This document shows, in pieces, positions 37,026 to 46,003 of a DNA stretch of 64,000 nucleotides; the first letter of the stretch is position 1; each line of letters begins with the position of its first letter. Position numbers and translations under genes: made by a program. The notes beneath the pieces were generated by a model. That model saw nothing but the letters and a program-made list of their open reading frames with translations, did no database searches and was not told the DNA's origin. The stretch comes from CAWKDG01 sp963848355 (GTDB lineage: Bacteria; Actinomycetota; Acidimicrobiia; Acidimicrobiales; UBA8190). The stretch is from positions 2,170,001 to 2,234,000 of the forward strand of contig CAWKDG010000012.1 of NCBI GenBank assembly GCA_963848355.1. The letters are read 5' to 3'.

Positions 37026-37568
37026 GTGGGCTTGCCAGGGCGTCCCGTCTCGGGGGTACCGGACTTCGAGTCGTGGTACCGCGAAGAAGGTACCCGGCTA
37101 GTCAACGTCCTCACGCTGGCACTGGTAGAGCCAGACCTGGCCAAGGACGCAGCTGACGAGGCATTCGCTCGTGCGTACGAGCGGTGGCCCCGTGTGAGCG
37201 CCATGGAGTCACCGACGGGTTGGACCTACAAAGTTGCCCTCAACTATGGGCGGCGCCGCCTTCTGAGGCGTCGGATTGAGCAAGGACTTCTCTTACGGCA
37301 AGTGCGAGACAGATCCGCTACCGAGAAATCAGGCGGAGGTCGCGACGAAGATCTCTGGTCGATCGTCTCCAGTCTTCCCCTCCGTCAGAGAACGGCGATC
37401 GTCCTTCGCTACCTCGGTGACTTCTCCGAACGGGAGGTAGCACAACTCATGGGCGTTTCCGCCGGCGCCGCATCATCGAGTCTCTCGGCGGCGAGACGTC
37501 GCCTAGCCCAGCTGTTGAATCAAGAAGTTGAGGATCTCGGACTGATCCGGAGGACGATCCATGGATAA
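37026..37568 (+). CDS. ECF sigma factor (SigE-like family)
   Basis: 180 residues from GTG 37026, chosen because GGAGAGGAG is placed well before it. Region 2 begins DFESWYREEGTRLVNVLTLAL and includes the -10-melting segment PTGWTYKVALNYGRRRLLRR. Region 4 is SLPLRQRTAIVLRYLGDFSEREVAQLMGVS followed by SSLSAARRRLAQLL. The gene overlaps the next by eight bases, the standard layout of a sigma factor with its membrane regulator. Base composition here is noticeably less GC-rich than in surrounding genes. Confidence 0.9.
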   Translation: MGLPGRPVSGVPDFESWYREEGTRLVNVLTLALVEPDLAKDAADEAFARAYERWPRVSAMESPTGWTYKVALNYGRRRLLRRRIEQGLLLRQVRDRSATEKSGGGRDEDLWSIVSSLPLRQRTAIVLRYLGDFSEREVAQLMGVSAGAASSSLSAARRRLAQLLNQEVEDLGLIRRTIHG

Positions 37569-39084
37569 GCAGGCAGGAGACGGGATGGACATCAAAGCTG
37601 TTTTGTCGGCAGCGTTGCTCCAGCGAACGGTCACGAGCTTGTCCACGGTTGAAGAACTGAAAGAGCGGATCGCCCGGAAGCGTCGCCACCGGCACTCGAC
37701 TATCGGGATGCTCGGCGTCGTCGTGCTGGCGCTTCTGCTGGTACTGGTCCTCGTCCCGTTCAGCTTGTCGCATCGTCCGCCCGTTCGAGTAGGAGAAGGG
37801 AGAGCTCATGCGGTCACACCGACCTCCTCCACGGCAAGTCTCATACCGGTCGCGCTGCCCGGTCCCTTTACCGGCTATCTGGCTTCATCCGGCCCCTTGG
37901 CGATCGACCCCAACGGCAGAGTCGCCTACGTCGGGGATCCGTATACGGGACTGGTCACTCCTATTGATCTGCCTAGCGGTCGAGCGCACCAGCCCATCGA
38001 GTTGGGCCGGTGGGGGATCAATGCCATCGCCATCTCTCCTGATGGGCGAACGGCGTATGCGGTGGAGGGAGGCATTGCCGACGCCATCATTCCCATCGAC
38101 CTCGCCACCAGGACAGCCGGTCCAGCCATTCGCGTTGCGGGGCCGAGAGCGTTGGGGTCATCTATCGCGATCACCCCAGATGGATCAATGGCCTACGTCG
38201 ATACCCTGAGCGAGGATCAGGAGCGACCAGGGACGGTGACCATCACCAACTCGACTCCCAGCTACGTCGTACCTGTTGACCTCACGACCAAGAGGGCGCT
38301 GCGTCCCATATCTCTCGAACCCTTGAGCACGGGTGGCCACATCGTTCGGTCAGAAGAACCCCAGTGCCTCACGAACTGTGCCTTCGACGAGACCATCGGG
38401 GGTATCGCCATCACCGCCAACGGTCGCACGGCCTATGTATCAGAATCGGAACCCCAATCGAGTGGGATCTTTTCCATCGATCTGAAGACGGATCGAGTCG
38501 GCTCACACGTTGATACCGGTGGAGCCGCGGGTCCCATCGCCATTGCTCCGGGCGCGCAGACGGCCTATGTCGCCGGTAATGAATCGGTTACATCGGTGGA
38601 CCTTTCCTCCAACTCGGTACGGCGAACCTTTCAGGTCGTCTCGGTTGGGGAGTTATTCAGTTCAATGGCCATCACACCCGATGGCCGCACCCTGGTCGTC
38701 GCTGGATACCCCGAGATCGGTGTGATCGACTTGGAGAACGGAGCAGTCGAATCCCCTATCCACAATCCAGCCGGGGGAGCCGATATCGCAATAGCACCGC
38801 CTTCGAAGCCGGCGGCGGTCACAACGATCCCCCGAACGACGACGTCGACACCACATACCGGCACCATCGTCGTTCCCAACGTGATGGGCGTGTCCCTTCT
38901 CGACGCCGTTGGCGAACTTCAGGCTGTTGGCCTGACCAACTCGATCGACGACCTGAACTGCCACGGTTCATTGGGACCGGCCCACGTCATAGGGCAGTCC
39001 CCGAAGGCGGGATTTCGCGCCGCCGCCGACAGTCGGATCAACCTTCGGGTCTCGTGCGGCAACACCTCAAGTACGACCCCGTAA
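37561..39084 (+). CDS. Membrane-anchored YVTN-type beta-propeller protein with PASTA-like domain, putative anti-sigma partner
   Basis: 507 residues. A short cytoplasmic part of about 48 residues (basic, ERIARKRRHRHS at its end) precedes one helix (IGMLGVVVLALLLVLVLVPFSL). The extracellular part has at least six repeats of the YVTN kind: IAISPDGRTAYAVEGG, IAITPDGSMAYVDTL, IAITANGRTAYVSESE, IAIAPGAQTAYVAG and MAITPDGRTLVVAG. After a Thr-rich linker comes a PASTA-like unit (VPNVMGVSLLDAVGELQAVG to VIGQSPKAG). PASTA units often sense muropeptides. The short N-terminus could hold the sigma factor. Neither function is proven. GGAGG precedes the ATG. Confidence 0.78.
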   Translation: MDKQAGDGMDIKAVLSAALLQRTVTSLSTVEELKERIARKRRHRHSTIGMLGVVVLALLLVLVLVPFSLSHRPPVRVGEGRAHAVTPTSSTASLIPVALPGPFTGYLASSGPLAIDPNGRVAYVGDPYTGLVTPIDLPSGRAHQPIELGRWGINAIAISPDGRTAYAVEGGIADAIIPIDLATRTAGPAIRVAGPRALGSSIAITPDGSMAYVDTLSEDQERPGTVTITNSTPSYVVPVDLTTKRALRPISLEPLSTGGHIVRSEEPQCLTNCAFDETIGGIAITANGRTAYVSESEPQSSGIFSIDLKTDRVGSHVDTGGAAGPIAIAPGAQTAYVAGNESVTSVDLSSNSVRRTFQVVSVGELFSSMAITPDGRTLVVAGYPEIGVIDLENGAVESPIHNPAGGADIAIAPPSKPAAVTTIPRTTTSTPHTGTIVVPNVMGVSLLDAVGELQAVGLTNSIDDLNCHGSLGPAHVIGQSPKAGFRAAADSRINLRVSCGNTSSTTP

Positions 39085-39204
39085 CCGCCCTCGAGGTGCA
39101 GGACGACCCCTCGACCGATGGGGCTTCACCGGCGGACCCGCGGTTGTCGCCTGTGACACACTCGACCACGGCGACAAAATAGGCCGTTAACCTGCGGTTT
39201 CCGG

Positions 39205-39278
39205 TGGAGGCGATGGGACTCGAACCCACGAACCTCTTGACTGCCAGTCAAGCGCTCTACCAGCTGAGCTACGCCCCC
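39205..39278 (-). tRNA. tRNA-Ala (anticodon GGC)
   Basis: Complete cloverleaf on the minus strand. The acceptor stem GGGGGCG pairs with CGCCTCC and includes the G3-U70 wobble that identifies alanine tRNAs. The D arm is GCTCAGCTGGTAGAGC, the anticodon stem CTTGA/TCAAG encloses CTGGCAG (anticodon GGC, codon GCC), and the T arm has GTTCGAGTCC. The 3' CCA is not fully encoded. Confidence 0.96.
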
Positions 39279-39310
39279 GGGCAAGCTGGAACGATATCAG
39301 TCCCGTCGTG

Positions 39311-39425
39311 TCCGTCCGAGCGAACACCGTGAGGGGGCTGCCACGATTCACGGTTCTGGTTGCGCTCCATGGCCGGGACGATCAACGTCCGGGTACCGCG
39401 CGGAACAACGACCTCATATCGGTGA
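39311..39425 (+). promoter_or_regulatory. Probable T-box leader of leuS (short Stem I type)
   Basis: GAGCG (39318-39322) pairs with CGCTC (39363-39367), and CCGTGA (39327-39332) pairs with TCACGG (39348-39353). The internal loop between them has AACA on one side and TTCTGGTTG on the other. CTG at 39356-39358, a leucine codon, occupies the specifier side. Downstream, GGGTACCGCG at 39391-39400 matches the T-box core (consensus TGGTACCGCG) except for one base, followed by CGGAACAACGACCTC. T-box RNAs bind uncharged tRNA and raise synthetase expression. Short Stem I T-boxes are known in actinobacteria. The mismatch in the TGG bulge is the main weakness. Confidence 0.5.
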
Positions 39426-39482
39426 GCCGGTGTTCGGCTCTCGGGCGTCCCAGGCGGGACCAGGCCGTTGTGGCCCGGTCCC
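39424..39482 (+). promoter_or_regulatory. Hairpins between T-box core and leuS start
   Basis: A six-pair stem GAGCCG/CGGCTC lies at 39424-39440. A larger hairpin at 39456-39482 pairs GGGACC with GGTCCC and GGCC with GGCC around loop GTTGT. The larger one lacks a U tract. They could be the alternative expression platform of the leader, but pairing with the T-box core is not obvious by eye. Confidence 0.4.
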
Positions 39483-39555
39483 GGCGTGGACCCCGACGGC
39501 GTCGGCGACCGAGAGATGCCGGGGAAGTCGCCCAGGCTCCGTAGAATCACAATCC

Positions 39556-42041
39556 ATGGCCCGGGCCTTTGACGTTCAGCGAGATCGAGAAGAAATGGCA
39601 GCGGCGCTGGGCCGAAGAGGGCTCCTACCAGATCGACGCCGACGACCCGCGTCCGCCCCAGTACGTCCTCTGCATGTACCCGTACCCGAGCGGGCCGGCC
39701 CATCAGGGCCACATTCGGAACTACACCTTCGGCGATCTGCTGGTCCGGCACCGGACGATGCAGGGGTTCGGCGTCCTCTCGCCCTTCGGCTTCGACTCGT
39801 TCGGCCTCCCGGCCGAGAACGCGGCGATCCGGACGGGGACCCACCCGCGCGTCTTCACCGAGGAGCGCATCGCCGAGCTGAAGGCCAGCGTCGTCTCCCT
39901 GGGAGCGGTCTACGACTGGCGCCGTGAGATCCGCAGTCACGACCCGTCGTACATGAGGTGGAACCAGGTCATCTTCCTGCGGTTGCTCGAGGCGGGCCTG
40001 GCCTACCGGGCCCTGGCCCCCGTGAACTGGTGCCCGGGATGCCAGACGGTCCTCGCCAACGAGCAGGTTCTCGCCGACGGTACCTGCGAGCGGTCCGGCG
40101 ACGTCGTGATCCAGCGCGACCTCGAGCAGTGGTTCTTCCGGATCACCTCCTACGCCGACGAGCTCCTGGCCGCCCTCGACACCCTCGACTGGCCCGAGCG
40201 GGTGAAGACGATGCAACGCAACTGGGTGGGGCGATCCGAAGGTGTGGAGTTCGAACTGCCGGTGGTCGGACAGGAATCGGACGGCGGCACATTGAGGGTG
40301 TTCACCACCAGACCCGACACCAGCTTCGGCATGACGTACGCCGTGGTGGCACCCGAGCACCCCCTGGTGGACGTGATCACCACCGACGCCCAACGTGGCG
40401 CCGTCGAAGAGGTGCGCGCCGCCGCCGCCCACGTCACCGAATTCGAGCGTACGTCGTTCGAGGGCGAAGGGCGGGCCCTGGCCAAGCGTGGGGCCTTCAC
40501 CGGAGGGTACGTCGTCAACCCGTTCACCCGCGAAGAGATACCCGTCTATGTCGCCGACTACGTCCTCATGCGCTACGGCACCGGTGCCATCATGGCCGTC
40601 CCGGCCGAGGACGAGCGCGACTGGGACTTCGCCCACGCCCACGGCCTTCCCGTGGTGCGGACCACACGGCCACCCGACGGATTCGACGGCGGGGCGTGGA
40701 CAGGGGACGGGATCAAGGAGAACTCAGGCTTCCTCGACGGCCTCGACGTCGCCCCGGCCAAGGAGCGCGCCATCGAGTGGCTCGAGACGGAAGGGATCGG
40801 GCGACGGACAGTCAACTACCGCCTCCGTGACTGGCTGGTCTCCCGCCAGCGCTTCTGGGGATGCCCCATCCCCATCGTCTACTGCCCCGAGCACGGAGCC
40901 GTCGGTGTCCCGGAGGACGAACTGCCGGTCCTGGCACCGGACGATGTCGAGTTCCTCCCCACGGGGGAGTCGCCGCTCACCCGGCACCCGACGTTCCGTT
41001 TCACGACGTGCCCGATCTGTGGTGGACCGGCCGAACGCGAGACGGACACGATGGACACCTTCGTCGACTCGTCGTGGTACTTCCTGCGGTTCTGTGACCC
41101 TTGGTCGGAGGACCGACCCTTCGACCCTGCGATCGCCGCCCACTTCATGCCCGTCGACCAGTACATCGGCGGCATCGAGCACGCCATCCTCCACCTTCTC
41201 TACGCCCGCTTCTACACGCGGGCCCTGATCGACGTGGGCCTGGCCCCGGGCATTCCCCGGGAGCCGTTCCGCAGGCTGTTCACCCAGGGGATGATCCGAC
41301 TGGACCACAAGAAGATGTCCAAGTCCAAGGGAAATCTCATCGCTCCGACCAAGTACTTCGACACTGTCGGCGCCGACGCTCTGCGCCTGTTCCATCTCTT
41401 CGCCGGCCCCCCGGGCGACGACATGGACTGGAGCGGGCAGACGGACGAGATCATCGACGGCTGCGCCCGGTTCCTCGATCGCGTGTGGCGGCTGACGGTG
41501 GAGGCGGCCGACGACCCGTCGTGGCGTCAAGGTGCACCGACAGCCAGCCGACACGGCGGTGACCCGGTCCGTCCACCGATTGATCGCCAAGGTCAGTGAC
41601 GACATGGAGCGATGGTCGTTCAACACCTCGGTCGCCGCCTGCATGGAGTTCACGAACGAACTGCAGCGCTACCGGCGTGAGGAGTCCGGCTGCCACCGCC
41701 CCACCTACGACGCCGCCGCCGATGCCCTGCTCCTGATGTTGGCACCGATGACCCCACACGTGACGGCCGAGGCGTGGGAGCGACGCCACGGCCCCGACGC
41801 CCGCCTGCACGCCCAGCCGTGGCCCTCGTACGACCCTGATCTGGCCCGGGCCGAGCAGGTGACCATGGTGGTCCAGGTCAACGGCAAGCTGCGGGACCGT
41901 ATCGACGTGACGCCCGACATCTCGGAGACCGATGCCGTCGCCCTGGCGCTGGCATCGCTCAAGGTGATCGAGGAACTCGACAGCAAGGAACCGTCGAGGA
42001 TCATCGCCCGTCCTCCCCGCCTGGTCAACGTCGTCACCTAA
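39556..42041 (+). CDS. leuS: Leucyl-tRNA synthetase, two single-base frame breaks
   Basis: Class I synthetase; removing two extra bases gives exactly 828 codons (827 residues), a normal bacterial length. The ATG at 39556 gives MARAFD, then one extra base at 39574 leads into FSEIEKKWQRRW. The body has PYPSGPAHQGHIRNYT (HIGH-type), the editing domain with TTRPDTSFGMTYAVVAPEHP, VDSSWYFLRF, and KMSKSKGN. A second extra base near 41532 leads from SWRQ to VHRQPADTAVTRSVH. The C-terminal anticodon and tail domains (MVVQVNGKLRDRI) follow. As an essential gene it must be functional, so sequence error is likely. If the first shift is ignored, the start could be TTG 39569. Confidence 0.92.
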
Positions 42042-42056
42042 GACTGTTCCGACACC

Positions 42057-42077
42057 CGACCGACCACGGATCGGTCG
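42057..42077. terminator. Hairpin between convergent leuS and LLM oxidoreductase genes
   Basis: CGACCGA (42057-42063) pairs with TCGGTCG (42071-42077) around a seven-base loop. It lies in the 50-base gap between convergent genes and could serve both directions. No U tract is present. Confidence 0.6.
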
Positions 42078-42091
42078 ACCGGGCGCGGCTC

Positions 42092-43103
42092 CTATGACGC
42101 CCGAAAGCCGGCCAGCATCTCCTGCACGCGCCGGTGGTCCATGCGGTACGGGGCGTAGAAGCTGATCCTGGTGACCATGTCGCCGTAGCGCGCCAGAAGC
42201 TTGGCCGGGATCTCCGCCGGCTCACCGACCACGGCGAAGGCGTCGACGATATCGTCGCTGATCAGTCCGGCCATCTGCACCCATTCGCCTCTCTTGGACA
42301 AGACGTTGAGCTCCGAGTGGAGGTCGCCCCATCCGTGGAGAGCCAGGACAGGTTTGTAGGCGGGGGTCGAGCCGTAGAAGGCGAGTTGGGCCTTGACACC
42401 TTCGACCGCCGCCGCCATCTCGGCGTCGTTGGTTCCGGTGACGATCATGGCCGGGTAGGAGATCTCGAACCCTTCTCGCGTTCGGCCCGACTTGGCCAGA
42501 CCCCGTTCGAGAGCGGGGAGGGTGATCTCGCGCATGTAGCGCTCGGTGGTGAACCCGTGGGCGAGGAGGCCGTCGGCCACCTCACCGGCCACCTCGGTCA
42601 TCATCTCGCCGACAGCGGCGAGGAAGACCGGCGGTGTCCCATAGGGATTCGGCCCGGCGTTGAAGAACGGGGTCATGAGCGTGTGCGTGTAAAAGTCGCC
42701 CCGGAAGGCCAACTTGGTGCCCTCGTGCCATGCCGACCAGATGGCCCGCATGGCTTCGATGAACTCACGCATGCGTGCCGCCGGGTGCGACCACGGCATC
42801 GAGTACCGCTTGGTGATGTGCGGCTTGATCTGGGAGCCGAGGCCGAGCAGGAATCTCCCCTTCGAGTAGGTCTGCAGGTCGTTGGCCAAGACGGCCGTCG
42901 TCATCGGGTTCCGTGCAAAGGCCACGGCGATGGCGGTGCCCAGCTCGATGCGCTCGCGTGTGCTCGGCGGCGAGAAGCAACGGGAGGAACGGATCGTGCG
43001 CCGTCTCCGCGCACCACAGCCCGTCGAATCCGTCCTCCTCGGCCCGGGTGGCCGATGTGATGGCGTCACTGGGATCGAAACTGATGCCACCGTCGATGCG
43101 CAT
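42092..43103 (-). CDS. LLM-class (F420-dependent type) oxidoreductase, frame broken near 42968
   Basis: About 336 residues after ignoring one extra base. The N-terminus MRIDGGISFDPSDAITSATRAEEDGFDGLW to LLLAAEHT is in one frame; RIELGTAIAVAFARNPM and the rest continue in another. Family features are LQTYSKGRFLLGLGSQIKPHITKRY, typical of the luciferase-like F420-dependent enzymes of actinobacteria, and AVGEMMTEVAGEVADGLLAHGF. The substrate is unknown. F420 use is assumed from family membership. The true start lies at ATG 43103. Confidence 0.8.
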
Positions 43104-43143
43104 CACGGCACCCTACCCGACGACGCCGGCGGAGAGCGCAGGC

Positions 43144-44046
43144 TCAGTCGTCCTCCGGCGCCGCTCCATCGCCCCGCTCGCCGCGCTCGTCACGCAGGTA
43201 GCGCTCGAGCTCAGCCGCCAATTCGTCCCCCGTCGGGAGCTGTCCGACGTCGAGAGGATTGCCTTCGGCCGTGTCCACGCTGTGTTCCAGTTGGCGCACC
43301 ATGGCCGTGTGCTCGCTGCTCTTGGAGATGAGGTCGTCCACCTGACGCAACGACGCGTCGGCGGCGGTGTGCAGGGGAGAGGCGTCGACCGACAGCCCCG
43401 CCACCGAAGCCAGGCCGTCGAGGAGGGCGGCGCTGGCAGAGGGAAAGGCCATCCCCGAGACGTAGTGCGGGACACGGGCCCACAGGCCGACGGCGGCGAT
43501 ATCGGCCTCACCCAGGGCCAATTCGAGGGCCCCCCACACGCCGGACGGCACGTCGATCTCGCCCTGGACGATGCCGATCTCGGCCACGAGGTCAGCGGAC
43601 GACGGCGGTGCCGTGGCCGCCAGGCGCACGGGGCGGGTGTGCGGGGCCGGGGCGGGAAAGGCGCCCAGCCCGACCACCATCCGGACCCGGAGGTCGCGGC
43701 ACAGTCCGACGACGGAGCTGACGAACGAGGGCCAACGGAAGTCGGGTTCGGGTCCCACCAGGAAGCAGACGTCGGCGCCCAGGAGATCCTGTCCCAGCCG
43801 CATCTGGATGACGGGCCAGGTGAGCCCCTCGTTGACCCCGCGGGCGATATGGACGACGGGACGACGGGCGCGTTGGTCGATGAGGGACTCGCCGTCGAAG
43901 GTGGCGATCAATTCGGTGGGCCCCGCCGACAACAGGGCCGAGATGGCACCGTCGGCGCCGAGTCCGGCATCCACCCAACCCTCGAGGGCGACGACGAGCA
44001 CGGGTCGATCGAGCACCCGGTCCATGTGGCGTTCGTAGAGGGTCAT
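43144..44046 (-). CDS. PAC2 family protein (proteasome-assembly-chaperone-like fold)
   Basis: 300 residues from ATG 44046. PAC2 features are RPVLVVALEGWVDAGLGADGAISALL, FDGESLIDQRARRPVVHI and the segment LLGADVCFLVGPEPDFRWPSFV. The C-terminal tail is acidic and charged (DERGERGDGAAPEDD). Actinobacterial PAC2 proteins are widespread but functionally undefined. It follows the phosphotransferase gene after 16 bases in the same direction. Confidence 0.82.
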   Translation of the reverse strand: MTLYERHMDRVLDRPVLVVALEGWVDAGLGADGAISALLSAGPTELIATFDGESLIDQRARRPVVHIARGVNEGLTWPVIQMRLGQDLLGADVCFLVGPEPDFRWPSFVSSVVGLCRDLRVRMVVGLGAFPAPAPHTRPVRLAATAPPSSADLVAEIGIVQGEIDVPSGVWGALELALGEADIAAVGLWARVPHYVSGMAFPSASAALLDGLASVAGLSVDASPLHTAADASLRQVDDLISKSSEHTAMVRQLEHSVDTAEGNPLDVGQLPTGDELAAELERYLRDERGERGDGAAPEDD

Positions 44047-44062
44047 GAACGACGACTCCGGA

Positions 44063-45124
44063 TCACGATGCCTCCAACGTCCGTTGTGCCATCTCGGCCA
44101 ACCGTACGATGCTGGTGGCGAACCCTTCGACGCTGGTGCGATCTCCGGCGGCCGCACCGCCGACGTATCGGGCGTAGACGCCCTGCAGGATGCAGGCCAG
44201 CTTCCAGTAGCCGAAGGCGACGTAGAAATCGAGGCGCTCCAGATCTCGTCCCGAAGCGTCCTGATAGCGCTGGCGCATCTCGGCGCGATCGGGGAATCCG
44301 GGCACCGTGGTCGGCGTCACCCCCAGCAGCGCCGCTTCGTCGCCCGCCTCGGTCCAATAGACCATCAGCAAGCCGAGATCGGCCAGGGGGTCGCCGAGCG
44401 TGCAGATCTCCCAGTCGAGCACAGCCCTCACGGCTCCGTCGGGACCGAGCACGGTGTTGTCGAGCCGGTAGTCGCCGTGGACGATGGCCGTCCCCACCTG
44501 TGGAGGGATGTCGGCAGCCAGACGGTCGTGGATGAGACTGATGATGGTGGTCGTGTCGACGCCCTCCACGGGGGAGTTCCGGAACTGCTCGTACCAGCGC
44601 CGCAGTTGCCGTTCGATGTATCCGTCGCGCTTGGCGAAGTCGCCCAGTCCGACATCGTCGACGTCCACGGCGTGGAGGGCGGCGAGGGTGTCGGCGATCG
44701 ACTCCCCGGCCCGACGCCGGGCCCCGAGGTCAAGCTCACGCTCGGCCGTCTCTGCGTCGCGGACGATGTGACCCTCGACGAACTCCATGACATAGAAGGG
44801 GCGTCCGTTCACGGCGTCGTCCTCGCACAGGCCGAAGGTGACGGGAACGGGCACGACGGTCGAGCCGAGGGCGCTGATCACCTTGTACTCACGGGACATG
44901 TCGTGGGCGGTCGGGAGGACGTGACTGAGCGGGGGTCGACGCAGCGCAAAGTGACGGCCGGTGGCGTCGGTCACCCGGTATGTCAGGTTCGAGCGGCCTC
45001 CGGCGATGAGCTCGAAGCGAAGGGGGAGCTCGGTCTCGGGAATGTTCTCGGCGAACCATCTGCCGACCCGGTCAGCATCGATTCCCTCGACCTCGTCGTG
45101 CCCGAGGATGGGCGAAGCGGCCAT
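44063..45124 (-). CDS. Aminoglycoside-phosphotransferase-fold (APH) family kinase
   Basis: 353 residues. The family signatures are GGRSNLTYRV (Gly loop), ALRRPP with the ATP-binding Lys-type position, catalytic loop IVHGDYRLDNTVLG and metal-binding DWEICTLGDPLADLG. This matches the ACAD10-associated phosphotransferase clade thought to act on hydroxylated acyl-CoA or related substrates, rather than true antibiotic kinases. Start is ATG 45124. A much longer open frame runs upstream but has no support. Confidence 0.88.
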   Translation of the reverse strand: MAASPILGHDEVEGIDADRVGRWFAENIPETELPLRFELIAGGRSNLTYRVTDATGRHFALRRPPLSHVLPTAHDMSREYKVISALGSTVVPVPVTFGLCEDDAVNGRPFYVMEFVEGHIVRDAETAERELDLGARRRAGESIADTLAALHAVDVDDVGLGDFAKRDGYIERQLRRWYEQFRNSPVEGVDTTTIISLIHDRLAADIPPQVGTAIVHGDYRLDNTVLGPDGAVRAVLDWEICTLGDPLADLGLLMVYWTEAGDEAALLGVTPTTVPGFPDRAEMRQRYQDASGRDLERLDFYVAFGYWKLACILQGVYARYVGGAAAGDRTSVEGFATSIVRLAEMAQRTLEAS

Positions 45125-45235
45125 GGGATGCACGCTATCTCCCGCGTCCGGGCGCGGCCGCGGGTCAGGAGGATCCGCACCCGATGCGGCCGGCACCGAC
45201 ATGGGATCCGATCGTCTTCCGGTATCGTCGAGAGT

Positions 45236-45952
45236 GTGACCACTGTGACCGATGTCACCGACGCCAGCTTCGAACAGGACGTCCTCGACCGCTCGGTCGC
45301 CGTCCCCGTGATCGTCGACCTGTGGGCCCCGTGGTGTGGTCCGTGCCGCACGCTCGGGCCCATTCTCGAGAAGGCGGTCGAAGCGTCCAATGGGGCCGTC
45401 GAGCTCGTCAAGGTCAACGTCGACGACAACCCCCGGGTGTCGACGGCCTTCCAGGTGCAGTCGATCCCTGCCGTTTTCGCCGTGCGCGACCGACAGATCG
45501 TCGACCACTTCGTCGGGGCCCTTCCCGAGAAACAAGTGGCGGAATTCATCGCCCGGCTGGCCCCGGCGCCGTCGGAGGCCGACGAGCTGGTCGCCCGGGG
45601 CGACGAGGCGTCGTTGCGCCGGGCCCTGGAACTCGAACCCGATCACCCCGACGGGGTGGTGACCCTGGCCCGGCTGCTCGTCGGCGACGGCAAGCCGTCC
45701 GAGGCCCTCGAGCTCCTGGCCCGCATCCCCGAGACGGCCGCGTCCCGCGTCGTCGCCGCCGAAGCGCGCCTGGCCGCCCAGCAGGTCGAAGTGCCTGCTG
45801 ACGGCGTCGACGTCCTGCTCGACGCCCTGCTGCCCCGCGTGAAGGACGACGGCGACGCTCGCCAGGAGTTCATCGATCTGCTCGAGACGCTCGGTCCCGA
45901 CGATCCACGCACGGCGCGCTACCGCAAGGCTCTGTCGGCGCAGCTCTTCTGA
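45236..45952 (+). CDS. Thioredoxin-domain protein with TPR-like C-terminus (CnoX/YbbN-like)
   Basis: 238 residues from GTG 45236. The N-terminal thioredoxin fold has an active-site WAPWCGPCRTLGP and cis-Pro region VQSIPAVFAV. The C-terminal about 120 residues are helical tetratricopeptide-like repeats (DEASLRRALELEPDHPDGVVTLARLLVGDG). This is the architecture of CnoX (YbbN), a co-chaperone that protects proteins from oxidation. The CxxC is intact, so redox activity is expected. Confidence 0.88.
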   Translation: MTTVTDVTDASFEQDVLDRSVAVPVIVDLWAPWCGPCRTLGPILEKAVEASNGAVELVKVNVDDNPRVSTAFQVQSIPAVFAVRDRQIVDHFVGALPEKQVAEFIARLAPAPSEADELVARGDEASLRRALELEPDHPDGVVTLARLLVGDGKPSEALELLARIPETAASRVVAAEARLAAQQVEVPADGVDVLLDALLPRVKDDGDARQEFIDLLETLGPDDPRTARYRKALSAQLF

Positions 45953-46003
45953 TCGTCGCTCCCCCGGCCGCTCCGAGCAGCATGGTTGGTAGCCTCGCCG
46001 GTC

